In this document: in pieces, positions 35,064 to 43,815 of the stretch
Layout of the letters: every line of letters starts with the position of its first letter
How positions within the stretch are numbered: the stretch's first letter is position 1
DNA from: Paenibacillus sp. GP183
Lineage (GTDB): Bacteria; Bacillota; Bacilli; Paenibacillales; NBRC-103111
NCBI RefSeq assembly: GCF_900104695.1
Contig: NZ_FNSW01000001.1
Location: forward strand, 1,612,001 to 1,676,000
Reading direction: 5' to 3'
DNA: 64,000 bases
Program-made: the position numbers and the translations under genes
The notes under the pieces: model-generated
The model's input: the letters and a program-made list of their open reading frames with translations, nothing else
Told to the model about the DNA's origin: nothing
Databases searched by the model: none

Positions 35064-36284
35064 TCAAACACTGCGCCTCACCGTTTGACTCTCGGTCCCC
35101 TCATCGGAGCTTAGGTGGAGCGGATCTTCCGCCGGTAATGTGTGTTCAACCGAGGGGGGAATTCGCGTGAAGTAAGCTCCTGTCATCATAATGATGCCAT
35201 TGGCGACAAAAATGAACTGCAATCCAAAATATCCGCCAGCTCCACCAAAAATGATGGGTGCCGCAAACTGAAGAATCCGATTGATGGAAAGCCGGATGCC
35301 AAGCACTTCGCCGTGGCGATCCGCCGATGTGTAATTGAGCGCATACACGATACTTAACGGTTGGACAATTCCGAGACCGGCGCCCATTAAAGCGATAATT
35401 ATCGCCAAAATGACCGGTATTTGGGTCCATGCGATGAGCAAAAATGCCACGGCACTAAAAAACAAAGCAGCAGTCATCACTTGAGTTCTGCCGAATTTTT
35501 GTACGATTTGATATTGGATGAACCTCACAGCAATGGTCATCATTGCGGAAATAGACAGGATGATCCCGATTTCGCTTACGGACATGCCTATTTTCATCCC
35601 GTAAAGCGGAAAATACGCTACGATTAATTCTTTCGAGTACAATCCCACTCCGCTAATAATCAATGATTTTCTTAAATTCACATGTTTAAGTAATGTCCAC
35701 GTAGAGCCCGAGTAGGGATAAGCTTCCTGCATGTTCGAAGCGCCCACCCGCCAGTGATGAGATTTAAGCAGGCACCCTAAGATCAATGCAGCCAATGTTG
35801 TAGCGGCGGCAAGGCCAAAGGAAAAGCCAAAGCCGTAATGAGCGAATGTAAAGCCGCTCACCAGCGGACCGAGCATATCTCCAAAGGCAGCCGACAGGCT
35901 GTGGGCTGTAATCAATTTATCCCGGTTTCCCGGAAGATTCCCTACTGTTTTTTGTATCGAAAGAATGACAAGAAGCTGCGAAAAACCAAAGATCAATTGA
36001 GACAAAAATAATAGGGGCAATCGGAACGAAAACAGCGGCAAAAGAAAAGCGAGCAGCAGCCCGCTTCCCCCTAGAAACACCATTCTTTTGGAACCGACAC
36101 GATCAACCCATCGGCCAGCCCGAACCGCCATCAGCATGGATAAAAAAGAGTAAGACGACACGAGCAGCCCGATGAGCGCAAACGGAATGCCAATGGATTC
36201 AGCATAAATGGGAATGATCGGACGTGTGCTGAACATACCGAAACCGTACAACGCGTTCATAACTAACAAAGTAAAGAGGATCAT
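35064..36284 (-). CDS. MFS transporter, 12-helix drug/solute type
   Basis: The product (406 aa) has twelve predicted helices and the loop 2-3 motif GRWVDRVGSKRMVFLGG. It begins within the first helix (MILFTLLVMNALYGFGMF) and ends with a short polar tail. It resembles multidrug- or sugar-efflux-type MFS proteins. It is the last gene on this strand of the amide-utilisation locus, 96 bp after an amidase, and could import or export an amide or its product. Confidence 0.8.
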   Translation of the reverse strand: MILFTLLVMNALYGFGMFSTRPIIPIYAESIGIPFALIGLLVSSYSFLSMLMAVRAGRWVDRVGSKRMVFLGGSGLLLAFLLPLFSFRLPLLFLSQLIFGFSQLLVILSIQKTVGNLPGNRDKLITAHSLSAAFGDMLGPLVSGFTFAHYGFGFSFGLAAATTLAALILGCLLKSHHWRVGASNMQEAYPYSGSTWTLLKHVNLRKSLIISGVGLYSKELIVAYFPLYGMKIGMSVSEIGIILSISAMMTIAVRFIQYQIVQKFGRTQVMTAALFFSAVAFLLIAWTQIPVILAIIIALMGAGLGIVQPLSIVYALNYTSADRHGEVLGIRLSINRILQFAAPIIFGGAGGYFGLQFIFVANGIIMMTGAYFTRIPPSVEHTLPAEDPLHLSSDEGTESQTVRRSV

Positions 36285-36380
36285 AACTTACCTTCACCAG
36301 CTCTCGAAAGCATATAACCCGATTCCGGCACTGACTCAACAAGCTCTGGCCAAGTTGATCTTCACGACATCATCCGCTTT

Positions 36381-37802
36381 TTATACAACTAACCGATTTG
36401 CTCCCACCATGGAACTAGCTTGCTCGTAGGCGTAAGCCGCTTGAAATACCTGTACCTCATCGAAGGCTCTGCCTTGAATTTGCAAGCCGATCGGCAATCC
36501 GGACGCAGTAAACCCGCAGGGTACGGAAATGGACGGATACCCATTGAAATTGCTTGGAGAGGTTCTGCCCGCTATGCCGAGTTCACGCGGATTTATTTCC
36601 TTTCCCCCATGTAAAATGGTTTCCACGCCTATCGGGTAAGCAGGTAGCGCCGTAGTCGGTGCTGCCAGAAGGTCGATTGTTTGATAAACATCGGCCCACT
36701 CTTTCTTGTAATGCTGCCGCAAGCGCTGAGCTTCGACATAAGCCCAGGCAGGAATAAATTGCCCCTTTTCCAGCCGTTCACGAACGTTCGCGCCGTATTC
36801 GCCATAACGATCTTTCAAGTACGCCGAATGATACGCATAAGCTTCCACATTTGAAATCAGCCCTTGTAAACTTGCTGCCTCCGCTAAGGAAGGAATGTTG
36901 ACCTCAATGACTTTTGCGCCGAGCTCCTCAAGCAGGCTGATGGCTTGCCAAACAGACTTCTCAATTTCAGGATCTAAATTTTCAAAATAGTATTCCTTGC
37001 AAATCCCCACTTTTTTGCCTTTTAACGGAAGACGGTCTCCATCTTCCAAAGCTGCCAAATAATTAGGCACTTCTTTCGGGGAGGAGGACGCATCTTTCGC
37101 GTCATATCCCGCTATTACGGAAAGCACAGCCGCAGCATCCCAGGTCGTTTTCGTCATCGGACCGGCATGATCAAGCGATGAGCTTAAAGGAAGCACACCG
37201 TGCCTGCTGACCCTTCCATAAGTAGCTTTTATGCCGACAATACCGCACAATGCAGCCGGTCCACGAATGGATCCGCCGGTGTCGGTGCCTAGGGAAAATA
37301 TTGAACTTGCCGCGGCCACCGAAGCCCCGGATCCGCCGCTTGAACCGCCGGGAATCATTTCCAAGTTCCAAGGATTTCTTGTCGGGCCGTAATGTTCGTT
37401 TTCGTTAGTGCCTCCGAAAGCAAACTCATGCAAGTTATTTTTACCTACAAGGATTGCGCCCGCTTCGCTCAAACGCTTAACGGCAGTCGAATCGTAATCC
37501 GGAACGTACTCCGCTAAAATTTTCGACCCGCCCGTCGTCTTGATCCCTTTTGTCGTAAAAAGATCTTTCGCCGAATAAGGAATTCCATGGAGCAGTCCTC
37601 TGTATTCGCCATTCATGATCTCTTGTTCCGCTGCCACAGCGTCCGCCATCGCCTTGTCGGCAAGCACGGTGATGTATGCGTTAATAGACGGCTCGGTTTC
37701 CTCAATTCGCTGCAAACATTGCTCCACCAATTCAACTGGCGAGATTTCCTTCTTTCGAATTAATGGCGCCAATTCTTTAATCGATTTTTGCATGAGACTC
37801 AT
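36381..37802 (-). CDS. Amidase-signature family hydrolase, GatA-like
   Basis: The product (473 aa) has the Ser-cisSer-Lys triad at Lys79 (YSAKD), Ser154 in GGSSGGSGA and Ser178 in GTDTGGSIRGP, the same numbering as Staphylococcus GatA. GatA works with GatB and GatC in tRNA amidation. No gatB or gatC flanks this gene and it sits among four further amidases and importers, so a catabolic amidase is more likely. AAGGAG precedes the ATG. It follows the 14-helix MFS gene by 23 bp. Confidence 0.88.
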   Translation of the reverse strand: MSLMQKSIKELAPLIRKKEISPVELVEQCLQRIEETEPSINAYITVLADKAMADAVAAEQEIMNGEYRGLLHGIPYSAKDLFTTKGIKTTGGSKILAEYVPDYDSTAVKRLSEAGAILVGKNNLHEFAFGGTNENEHYGPTRNPWNLEMIPGGSSGGSGASVAAASSIFSLGTDTGGSIRGPAALCGIVGIKATYGRVSRHGVLPLSSSLDHAGPMTKTTWDAAAVLSVIAGYDAKDASSSPKEVPNYLAALEDGDRLPLKGKKVGICKEYYFENLDPEIEKSVWQAISLLEELGAKVIEVNIPSLAEAASLQGLISNVEAYAYHSAYLKDRYGEYGANVRERLEKGQFIPAWAYVEAQRLRQHYKKEWADVYQTIDLLAAPTTALPAYPIGVETILHGGKEINPRELGIAGRTSPSNFNGYPSISVPCGFTASGLPIGLQIQGRAFDEVQVFQAAYAYEQASSMVGANRLVV

Positions 37803-37825
37803 TTCTCATCGCTCCTTCAATATAT

Positions 37826-39274
37826 TCATAATTGACCTATTTTTTCAGGGGACTTCAGCGTAACTTTGTTTTTCCTATCAAGCATCAACATAGCAACAGG
37901 CAGCACTAACAAAATAACGCCTCCCAATCCTAGAAATAACTGCTGAACTGCCAAAATTCCCGCCTCTTCTATCGGCATGCGGATGGAATAGAGACTTCTC
38001 CTTGCTTCGAAAAACATCGAGAATATAACGACAGCCACAGATGCGGTAATTTGTCCTACGACGTTATTGATGGACATCGCTCTCGAAACTAGTTCTCCCG
38101 GCAAAGCATTTAAGCCTGCGGTTGTGGCCGGTGTATGAATGCAACCTATGCCCAAACCGCGAATACTAAGCAACAAAACCAACATTAAAATGCCGCTTCT
38201 GCCTGCCGTTAACCCTAATGCGAACGACATCAATGCGACAATAACCAGACCGATTGGCAGTATGGCTTGAGGACCGTAACGGTCCACGATTCGTCCGCCT
38301 ATTGTCATCGCCAACCCCATCATCAAAGCCTGGGGAAAAAGAATAAGTCCTGTTGTCAGGGCACTGTCATGCAAGACCTCCTGCAGCAGCAGAGGGATGA
38401 GCAGCATACCGGCAAACATACTTGCCGTCGTGACAGAGGCGATCACCGTGCTGACAGCAAAAACAGGATTTTTGAAAATACGCAGATCGATAAGGGGAAC
38501 ACGGGTATGAAGCTCATTCCAAATGAAGCCGAGCAATCCGGCCGCACCAATTCCTAGAAGGAAGAGGGTGATTCCTCCTTCCTCCTTCCAACTATACGGA
38601 AGTCGGTTTACTCCCAGAATCAAGCTAATGATTCCAACGGATACACTTAGAAATCCCCAATAGTCAAAATGCGCTTTCTGCCGTTCCCGATTCCCTTTAA
38701 AGAAATATAAGGTTGCAGCAATGCAGATGAGCCCTGTAGGAATATTCACCAGAAACAACATGTGCCAAGAGCTGAATTGTAAAATAAAACCGCCGAGGGT
38801 CGGACCTACTGCTGGAGCAACCATTCCGGCAATACCTGTAATTCCGGTCGCCAGTCCCCGTTCATTCACAGGAAAGTATTGGAATATTATAGATATTCCT
38901 AATGGCATAATAAGTCCGGCACCTACCCCCTGCAATGCGCGGAAGGCTACGATTGAATGAAAATTCCAAGCCATGACTCCTAAGACCGATCCCGTCAAAA
39001 ACAAAAGCATACCTAACAAATAAACAGATTTTCGGCCCAGCACATCCGATAAATAGCCTGTAGCAGTCATGGTGACCATCATTGGAATCATAAATCCAGT
39101 CACAATCCATTGCGCTTCAGCAGCGGTTAAATGAAATATCTTCATAAATGAAGGGATCGATACATTTAACATGCTGTTGTTTATAAAGATTGTAAAAGTA
39201 CCTAATAATACACAAGTTAATATAGCCCATTTATTGGCAGCCGGCTGGATTAGGTCTTCACGCAAGTTGATCAC
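37826..39274 (-). CDS. MFS transporter, DHA2 (EmrB/QacA) type, 14 helices
   Basis: The product (482 aa) starts with a polar tail, then FTIFINNSMLNVSIPSFMKIF, the DHA2 helix-1 pattern. It has GYLSDVLGRKSVYLLG in loop 2-3 and the motif C region GPTLGGFILQFSSWHMLFLVNIP. Fourteen predicted helices. The start is GTG 39274. It lies between two amidase genes with small spacings, so it is cotranscribed. Proton-driven efflux of a toxic amide or drug-like compound is the family's usual role. Confidence 0.85.
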   Translation of the reverse strand: MINLREDLIQPAANKWAILTCVLLGTFTIFINNSMLNVSIPSFMKIFHLTAAEAQWIVTGFMIPMMVTMTATGYLSDVLGRKSVYLLGMLLFLTGSVLGVMAWNFHSIVAFRALQGVGAGLIMPLGISIIFQYFPVNERGLATGITGIAGMVAPAVGPTLGGFILQFSSWHMLFLVNIPTGLICIAATLYFFKGNRERQKAHFDYWGFLSVSVGIISLILGVNRLPYSWKEEGGITLFLLGIGAAGLLGFIWNELHTRVPLIDLRIFKNPVFAVSTVIASVTTASMFAGMLLIPLLLQEVLHDSALTTGLILFPQALMMGLAMTIGGRIVDRYGPQAILPIGLVIVALMSFALGLTAGRSGILMLVLLLSIRGLGIGCIHTPATTAGLNALPGELVSRAMSINNVVGQITASVAVVIFSMFFEARRSLYSIRMPIEEAGILAVQQLFLGLGGVILLVLPVAMLMLDRKNKVTLKSPEKIGQL

Positions 39275-39316
39275 CGCCTTCCTGCAATAAAGAAGAAAGG
39301 GGAAGCGACAGCTCCC

Positions 39317-40714
39317 CTAAGCTACCCATATCTCTTCATTCGGAAGCTTTTTATACAAAGAGGCATGCTGTTCAAAGCAATGGCCAATCGATAAAATTTC
39401 TCCTTCACCAAAAGGTCGGCCCATCAGCTGCATGCCGATCGGCAAGCCGTCGGATGAAAATCCGCAAGGTATCGACAGCGCCGGCAGACCTAAGAAATTC
39501 GCTGTTGAAGTCATGCTTTGTACGATAAATGCAGGATCATTTTCAAATTGTTGAATCAATTTGGCAACGGTCGGCGTAGTGGGAGTTACCAGCACATCCA
39601 CTTCTTCAAAAATGCCGTTGAACTGATCCCGCATCCTGGTTCTAAGCCTCTGGGAGTGGACATAAGCCTCCGCCGGAATATATTGACCCAATTCAAACGC
39701 AAGGCGAAGCTTCGGACCGTAACCCGCAGGTTGTTCCTGCAAATTCCGATGATGAAACGCATAAGCCTCCGAGTTTAAAATAATCCGGTTTGCGTCTACC
39801 AGCTCCTCTATCGATTCAATTTCTACAGGTATAATTTTCGCACCCATTTCTTCCATCATCTTCAATGCTTGCCGTACGGAAGCTTCAACCTCCGGCGCAA
39901 TGTTATCGTAGAAATAAGTGGTTGGAACTCCTATTTTTTTACCTTTTAAAGATTCGCTTTTAGTGAACGACTGCATATCCCAATCCGGACCGTTATGGGA
40001 GCTGTCATCCTTCTGATCATATCCGGCCATAACTTGCAGTAAGATGGCGGCATCCTCGCAGGTACGGGTCAACGGACCGATATGGTCCAATGTCCATGAC
40101 AGCGGGCTTACTCCGTGACGGCTCACAAGACCGTATGTAGGCTTCAAACCGACAACGCCGCAATAGCTTGCGGGATTGCGTATTGAGCCTCCGGTATCGG
40201 TGCCGATAGAGGCTAGAACCAAAGCGGCCTGCACCGCCGATCCCGAGCCTGAACTGGATCCGCCGGGTATGCGTTCCAAATCCCAGGGATTTCTCGTCCA
40301 GCCGTAATGAGGATGAGGCGCTCTAAAAGCATACTCATTCAAATGGGCTTTCCCCATAATGACCGCGCCGGCATCCAGCAATTTATCCGTTACGGTTGCG
40401 TTGAATAGAGGCGTGTAGTCCGGATCGATCCTGGAACCGTTCGTCATCGGGGATTCTGTGTAAGCGATAATATCTTTTAATGAGATAGGGATACCGTGCA
40501 GCGCTCCTTTATAGTTTCCTGCCATAATCTCTTCTTCGGCCTGCTTCGCTAGCATTTTCCCAGCTTCCGCCGTGACGGTAATAAACGTGTTCAGCTTAGA
40601 TTCATATTTTTCGATTCGCATCATGAAATAATTGAATAATTCAACGGGGGACAGCTGTTTGTTCTTTATTAATCCGGCGGTTTCGGCAATTGTCATCAAA
40701 CCGTTCATTTCCAT
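39317..40714 (-). CDS. Amidase-signature family hydrolase, AtzE-like
   Basis: The product is 465 aa from ATG 40714, which has GGAGAGG upstream. The longer frame to 40789 overlaps the preceding small gene and is not used. The triad is visible as Lys80 (ISLKD), Ser in GGSSSGSGS near 154, and Ser177 in GTDTGGSIRNP. The gene starts 1 bp after the stop of a small AtzG-like ORF. AtzE of the cyanuric acid pathway is a hydrolase that needs AtzG for folding; this pair has the same order and tight coupling. The natural substrate may be a different carbamoyl or amide compound. Confidence 0.85.
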   Translation of the reverse strand: MEMNGLMTIAETAGLIKNKQLSPVELFNYFMMRIEKYESKLNTFITVTAEAGKMLAKQAEEEIMAGNYKGALHGIPISLKDIIAYTESPMTNGSRIDPDYTPLFNATVTDKLLDAGAVIMGKAHLNEYAFRAPHPHYGWTRNPWDLERIPGGSSSGSGSAVQAALVLASIGTDTGGSIRNPASYCGVVGLKPTYGLVSRHGVSPLSWTLDHIGPLTRTCEDAAILLQVMAGYDQKDDSSHNGPDWDMQSFTKSESLKGKKIGVPTTYFYDNIAPEVEASVRQALKMMEEMGAKIIPVEIESIEELVDANRIILNSEAYAFHHRNLQEQPAGYGPKLRLAFELGQYIPAEAYVHSQRLRTRMRDQFNGIFEEVDVLVTPTTPTVAKLIQQFENDPAFIVQSMTSTANFLGLPALSIPCGFSSDGLPIGMQLMGRPFGEGEILSIGHCFEQHASLYKKLPNEEIWVA

Positions 40715-40715
40715 A

Positions 40716-40913
40716 TTATTTCCTCTCCGGGCTGAAAACCGGCGCCGGTTCCAAGTCCAACGTGAAATTTTGGGAGAGCTTCTGAACACCCCGGATCATC
40801 GTTTCCAAATCTTTCGCATACTGGGGAAGACAATTTTCAAGCTCCGGGTAAAGCGTGCGGCCATTTAATTCCAAAGTCATACTTTTCAATGTGCTTGCAT
40901 CCATTGTGCTCAC
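40716..40913 (-). CDS. AtzG/GatC-like small amidase subunit
   Basis: The product is 65 aa from GTG 40913 (AGAGGA upstream; ATG 40904 is an alternative). It is helical, then ends in LDLEPAPVFSPERK, matching the C-terminal EPAPVF signature of AtzG-type subunits that wrap around their amidase partner. The stop codon is 1 bp before the amidase start. Many pipelines would miss it because a longer spurious extension of the amidase frame covers it. Confidence 0.75.
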   Translation of the reverse strand: MSTMDASTLKSMTLELNGRTLYPELENCLPQYAKDLETMIRGVQKLSQNFTLDLEPAPVFSPERK

Positions 40914-40933
40914 ATATCCTCTCTATTAGTTAT

Positions 40934-41926
40934 TTATGAAACTACTCTTGCTTCATTTCCTGTCTCATATAGAAAGCAAGCTACATGATGATCCGGCCCC
41001 ACCTCAATCGTTTGGGGCACCGCCAGCGCGCAGCGCTCCTCGGCAAAATTGCAGCGCGTCCGAAAGCGGCATCCTGACGGAGGATTTAAAGGACTTGGCA
41101 ATTCCCCCTTTATCGGAGTATGTTTATTCAGTGTATTGATTCCGACCTCCATGGATGGAGCGGAATTCATTAAAGCCTGCGTGTAGGGGTGATAGGGTTT
41201 CGAATAGAGCCGGTCTGCCGGACCTTTTTCAACCACTGTCCCCAAGTACATCACCATCACATCGTTGCTCATATATTCAACTACGTTCAGATCGTGAGAT
41301 ATAAACAAAAGGGACAATGAGAATTCCTTCTTCAAATCCTGAAACAAATTCAGCACTTGCGCCTGAACCGATTTATCCAGCGCAGAGACAGCTTCATCGG
41401 CTATGAGAATATCCGGTTCCAGCACCAACGCCCTGGCTATCGCCACCCGCTGCCTTTGTCCTCCGCTTAGACTGTTCGGGTATCTGCCGGCATACGATAC
41501 GGGCAAGCCGACAGCATCCAAATAGTAATGAGCCCTCTTCCTTGCTTCCTGTTTCGACTCCCCGTTTACCCACAGGTTAAACGCCACGTTATCCAGAATC
41601 GTCATTTTCGGATTTAGGGAAGAATAAGGGTTTTGGAAAACCATTTGCATATTTTTCCTGACATGCTGCATCTCCGACTCCCTGAGGCCCAAAATATTTT
41701 GTCCGCGGAAGCGAACCTCTCCTAAATCGGGCTCAATCAACCGCAGAAGCAGTCTTGCCAATGTAGATTTGCCGCATCCGGATTCACCTACAATACCCAA
41801 GGTTCCTTGTTCTTTTAAAATAAGAGATACTTGATCAACGGCGGAAACAACTCCTTTTGTTCTTCCCCACAATCCCTTGATCGGAAAAGATTTGCTTACT
41901 GAATTAACTTCCAGTATCGTGTCCAC
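40934..41926 (-). CDS. Oligopeptide/dipeptide ABC transporter ATP-binding protein, DppF/OppF type
   Basis: The product (330 aa) has Walker A GESGCGKST at 47-55, the signature LSGGQRQRVAIARAL, Walker B DILIADEAVSALD and an H-loop in LLFISHDLN. The C-terminal oligo_HPY region carries the Cys-rich CRFRTRCNFAEERC, a possible Fe-S site in this class. It starts at GTG 41926. It is the second ATPase of the importer; the first is encoded at 45467-46468. It is directly followed by the AtzG-like/AtzE-like genes. Confidence 0.92.
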   Translation of the reverse strand: MDTILEVNSVSKSFPIKGLWGRTKGVVSAVDQVSLILKEQGTLGIVGESGCGKSTLARLLLRLIEPDLGEVRFRGQNILGLRESEMQHVRKNMQMVFQNPYSSLNPKMTILDNVAFNLWVNGESKQEARKRAHYYLDAVGLPVSYAGRYPNSLSGGQRQRVAIARALVLEPDILIADEAVSALDKSVQAQVLNLFQDLKKEFSLSLLFISHDLNVVEYMSNDVMVMYLGTVVEKGPADRLYSKPYHPYTQALMNSAPSMEVGINTLNKHTPIKGELPSPLNPPSGCRFRTRCNFAEERCALAVPQTIEVGPDHHVACFLYETGNEARVVS

Positions 41927-41942
41927 CGGAACCTCACTCCTT

Positions 41943-42842
41943 TCACCGCTTCGATTCCAAAGCGTCTCTCAGTCCGTCCGCCACCAAATTAATAGTCAAT
42001 GCACTCGCGAATATAAAGGCACCAGGAATAATCGTGACAATGGGATTGATAAAAATTTGCTGCTTTAGGTTGTTCAGCATAATCCCCCACTCGGCAGCCG
42101 GCGGCGAGACGCCCAATCCCAAAAAGCTTAAACCGGAAGCGAGCACTAGGCTGATGCTGATCTGGGTTGTGCTGTAAACAAACACCTTACTGAAAATATT
42201 CATAATGATATGGTAGCGTATAATCGAAAACGATCGCGCTCCGCTTGATTTTGCCGCTTCAATAAATTCCTCCGCTTTCACCCCCTTGACAGCGGACTCG
42301 GCAATCCGCGCGACCGGCGGTATAAAAACAATCGATATCGCGATGATGATATTGCCTATGCCCTGGCCCAGCGCGGAGGATATGCCTATGGCCAGCAGCA
42401 CGGCCGGGAAGGAGTAAAAAATATCGAGCGTCCGCATGATAACTGTGTTAAGCCAACCTCCAAAGTAACCTGCGGTTACTCCTAAAAATCCACCGATACT
42501 TGCGGCAATCAACACAGGCATCAGCCCGGCAAACAGACTCAGTCGTCCGCCGTATAATATCCGTGTCCATATATCGCGCCCTTGTTCGTCCGTTCCCAGA
42601 ATGTGCCCTTGTGTACCGAGGGGGAGCAATCTTTCCGTAACCTTCCCTGCCAGCGGGTCATACGGGGCAATGAACGACGCAAAAACACTGGATACGATAA
42701 TGAGAAGCAATACAATCAGCGAGATAAACGCTATCCTGTTTCGGTAAAAGGCGTCCCACAACAAAAGTATCTGAGAATCTTCTTTTCGCTTTTTAAATAA
42801 AACAGCTTTTTCCGTTACCGCACCCACATTTTGGTTAATCAT
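41943..42842 (-). CDS. Peptide/nickel-type ABC transporter permease, DppC
   Basis: The product (299 aa) has an N-terminal OppC_N segment with a membrane helix at about 33-55, then LGTDEQGRDIWTRILYGGR, the DppC signature, and five further helices. The EAA loop is EAAKSSGARSFSIIRYHI. It forms the channel with the DppB-type permease encoded 14 bp upstream. GGAAGGAGG precedes the ATG. Confidence 0.92.
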   Translation of the reverse strand: MINQNVGAVTEKAVLFKKRKEDSQILLLWDAFYRNRIAFISLIVLLLIIVSSVFASFIAPYDPLAGKVTERLLPLGTQGHILGTDEQGRDIWTRILYGGRLSLFAGLMPVLIAASIGGFLGVTAGYFGGWLNTVIMRTLDIFYSFPAVLLAIGISSALGQGIGNIIIAISIVFIPPVARIAESAVKGVKAEEFIEAAKSSGARSFSIIRYHIIMNIFSKVFVYSTTQISISLVLASGLSFLGLGVSPPAAEWGIMLNNLKQQIFINPIVTIIPGAFIFASALTINLVADGLRDALESKR

Positions 42843-42856
42843 AGCGTCCTCCTTCC

Positions 42857-43801
42857 TTACGTATGCCTTATCCTTGGATCAATCAGGCCATGGACTAAAT
42901 CAACAATCACATTCAAGCATACAAACATCACCGCGATGATCAACACCCCCGCTTGAATAACCGGAAAGTCTCTCTGGCTGATCGCTTGGTAGATGAGCTG
43001 CCCGACACCCGGCCAGGAAAATACGGTTTCGACCAAGACCGATCCGCCCAAGAGATACCCGAACTGCAGTCCCGCTACGGTCAATATGGTCGGTGTCCCG
43101 TTTTTCAGCACATGAAGCAAAATGGTCGAGGATTTGGCTCCTTTGGCCTTGAGCGTAGTGACAAAATCTTGATGCAGAAGATCGTATACGGTGCTTCGAA
43201 TCATTCTGGTCATCACACCAAGTGTCGTCATGCCTGCGGCAACAGCCGGCAAAATCAAATGCGTAAGAAGATCCCCGATACCTCCTCCACCAATATTTTT
43301 CATGCCGGAGGGCGGGAGCCATCCCAGCAGTACCGAAAAAATACCGATCAAAATGAGCGCCACCCAAAAGTTGGGTATGGCAACGCCTGTCAAACCGATC
43401 ATATTGGCCATCGAAGCCGTCCACGATTTTGGATTATAGGCACTGTAAACGCCGACAACGATGCTGAGGCTGAATGCCAATACCCCGGCTGCCAGCGCCA
43501 AGATGAAGGTGTTCCACAACCCTTCGAACATCAATTGATTCACTGCAATCCGTTTAATAATCGAACGTCCCAAGTCACCCTGAAGGATATGAAACAGCCA
43601 ACTGAAATACTGGATGTAAAGGGGCTTATTAAGCCCTAATTCTTCGGTGATTTTCTGCCGGTCCGCTTGCGAAGCATCCGGGGGAAGAATAGTGTTGACG
43701 GGATCACCCGGGACGATCTGCAGCATGAGAAAGACGACAACCGTTACACCCAGCAGTGTAGGAATCATCAAGGTCAATCGTTTCAGCAAAAAGTGTAGCA
43801 T
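42857..43801 (-). CDS. Peptide/nickel-type ABC transporter permease, DppB
   Basis: The product (314 aa) starts LLKRLTLMIPTLLGVTVVVFLMLQIVPGDPV, typical of DppB. It has six helices, the C-terminal cytoplasmic motif LKAKGAKSSTILLHVLKN (EAA-like loop) and the ending LIDPRIRH. It partners with the DppC-type permease. It follows the solute-binding gene by 14 bp. Confidence 0.92.
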   Translation of the reverse strand: MLHFLLKRLTLMIPTLLGVTVVVFLMLQIVPGDPVNTILPPDASQADRQKITEELGLNKPLYIQYFSWLFHILQGDLGRSIIKRIAVNQLMFEGLWNTFILALAAGVLAFSLSIVVGVYSAYNPKSWTASMANMIGLTGVAIPNFWVALILIGIFSVLLGWLPPSGMKNIGGGGIGDLLTHLILPAVAAGMTTLGVMTRMIRSTVYDLLHQDFVTTLKAKGAKSSTILLHVLKNGTPTILTVAGLQFGYLLGGSVLVETVFSWPGVGQLIYQAISQRDFPVIQAGVLIIAVMFVCLNVIVDLVHGLIDPRIRHT

Positions 43802-43815
43802 GTTCGATCCCTCCT

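Noticed and set aside
36381-37802. Assignment as GatA of the tRNA amidotransferase
   Set aside because: Triad numbering fits, but gatB and gatC are absent and the context is catabolic, so only the family is stated.
40715-40789. N-terminal extension of the amidase at 39317-40714
   Set aside because: It overlaps the AtzG-like gene, lacks a ribosome site and has Arg/Trp-rich non-conserved sequence; ATG 40714 has a good site.
42900-43639. Long open frames on both strands across the DppB-type gene
   Set aside because: They are shadows of a clearly conserved permease; composition is unlike protein and they have no ribosome sites.
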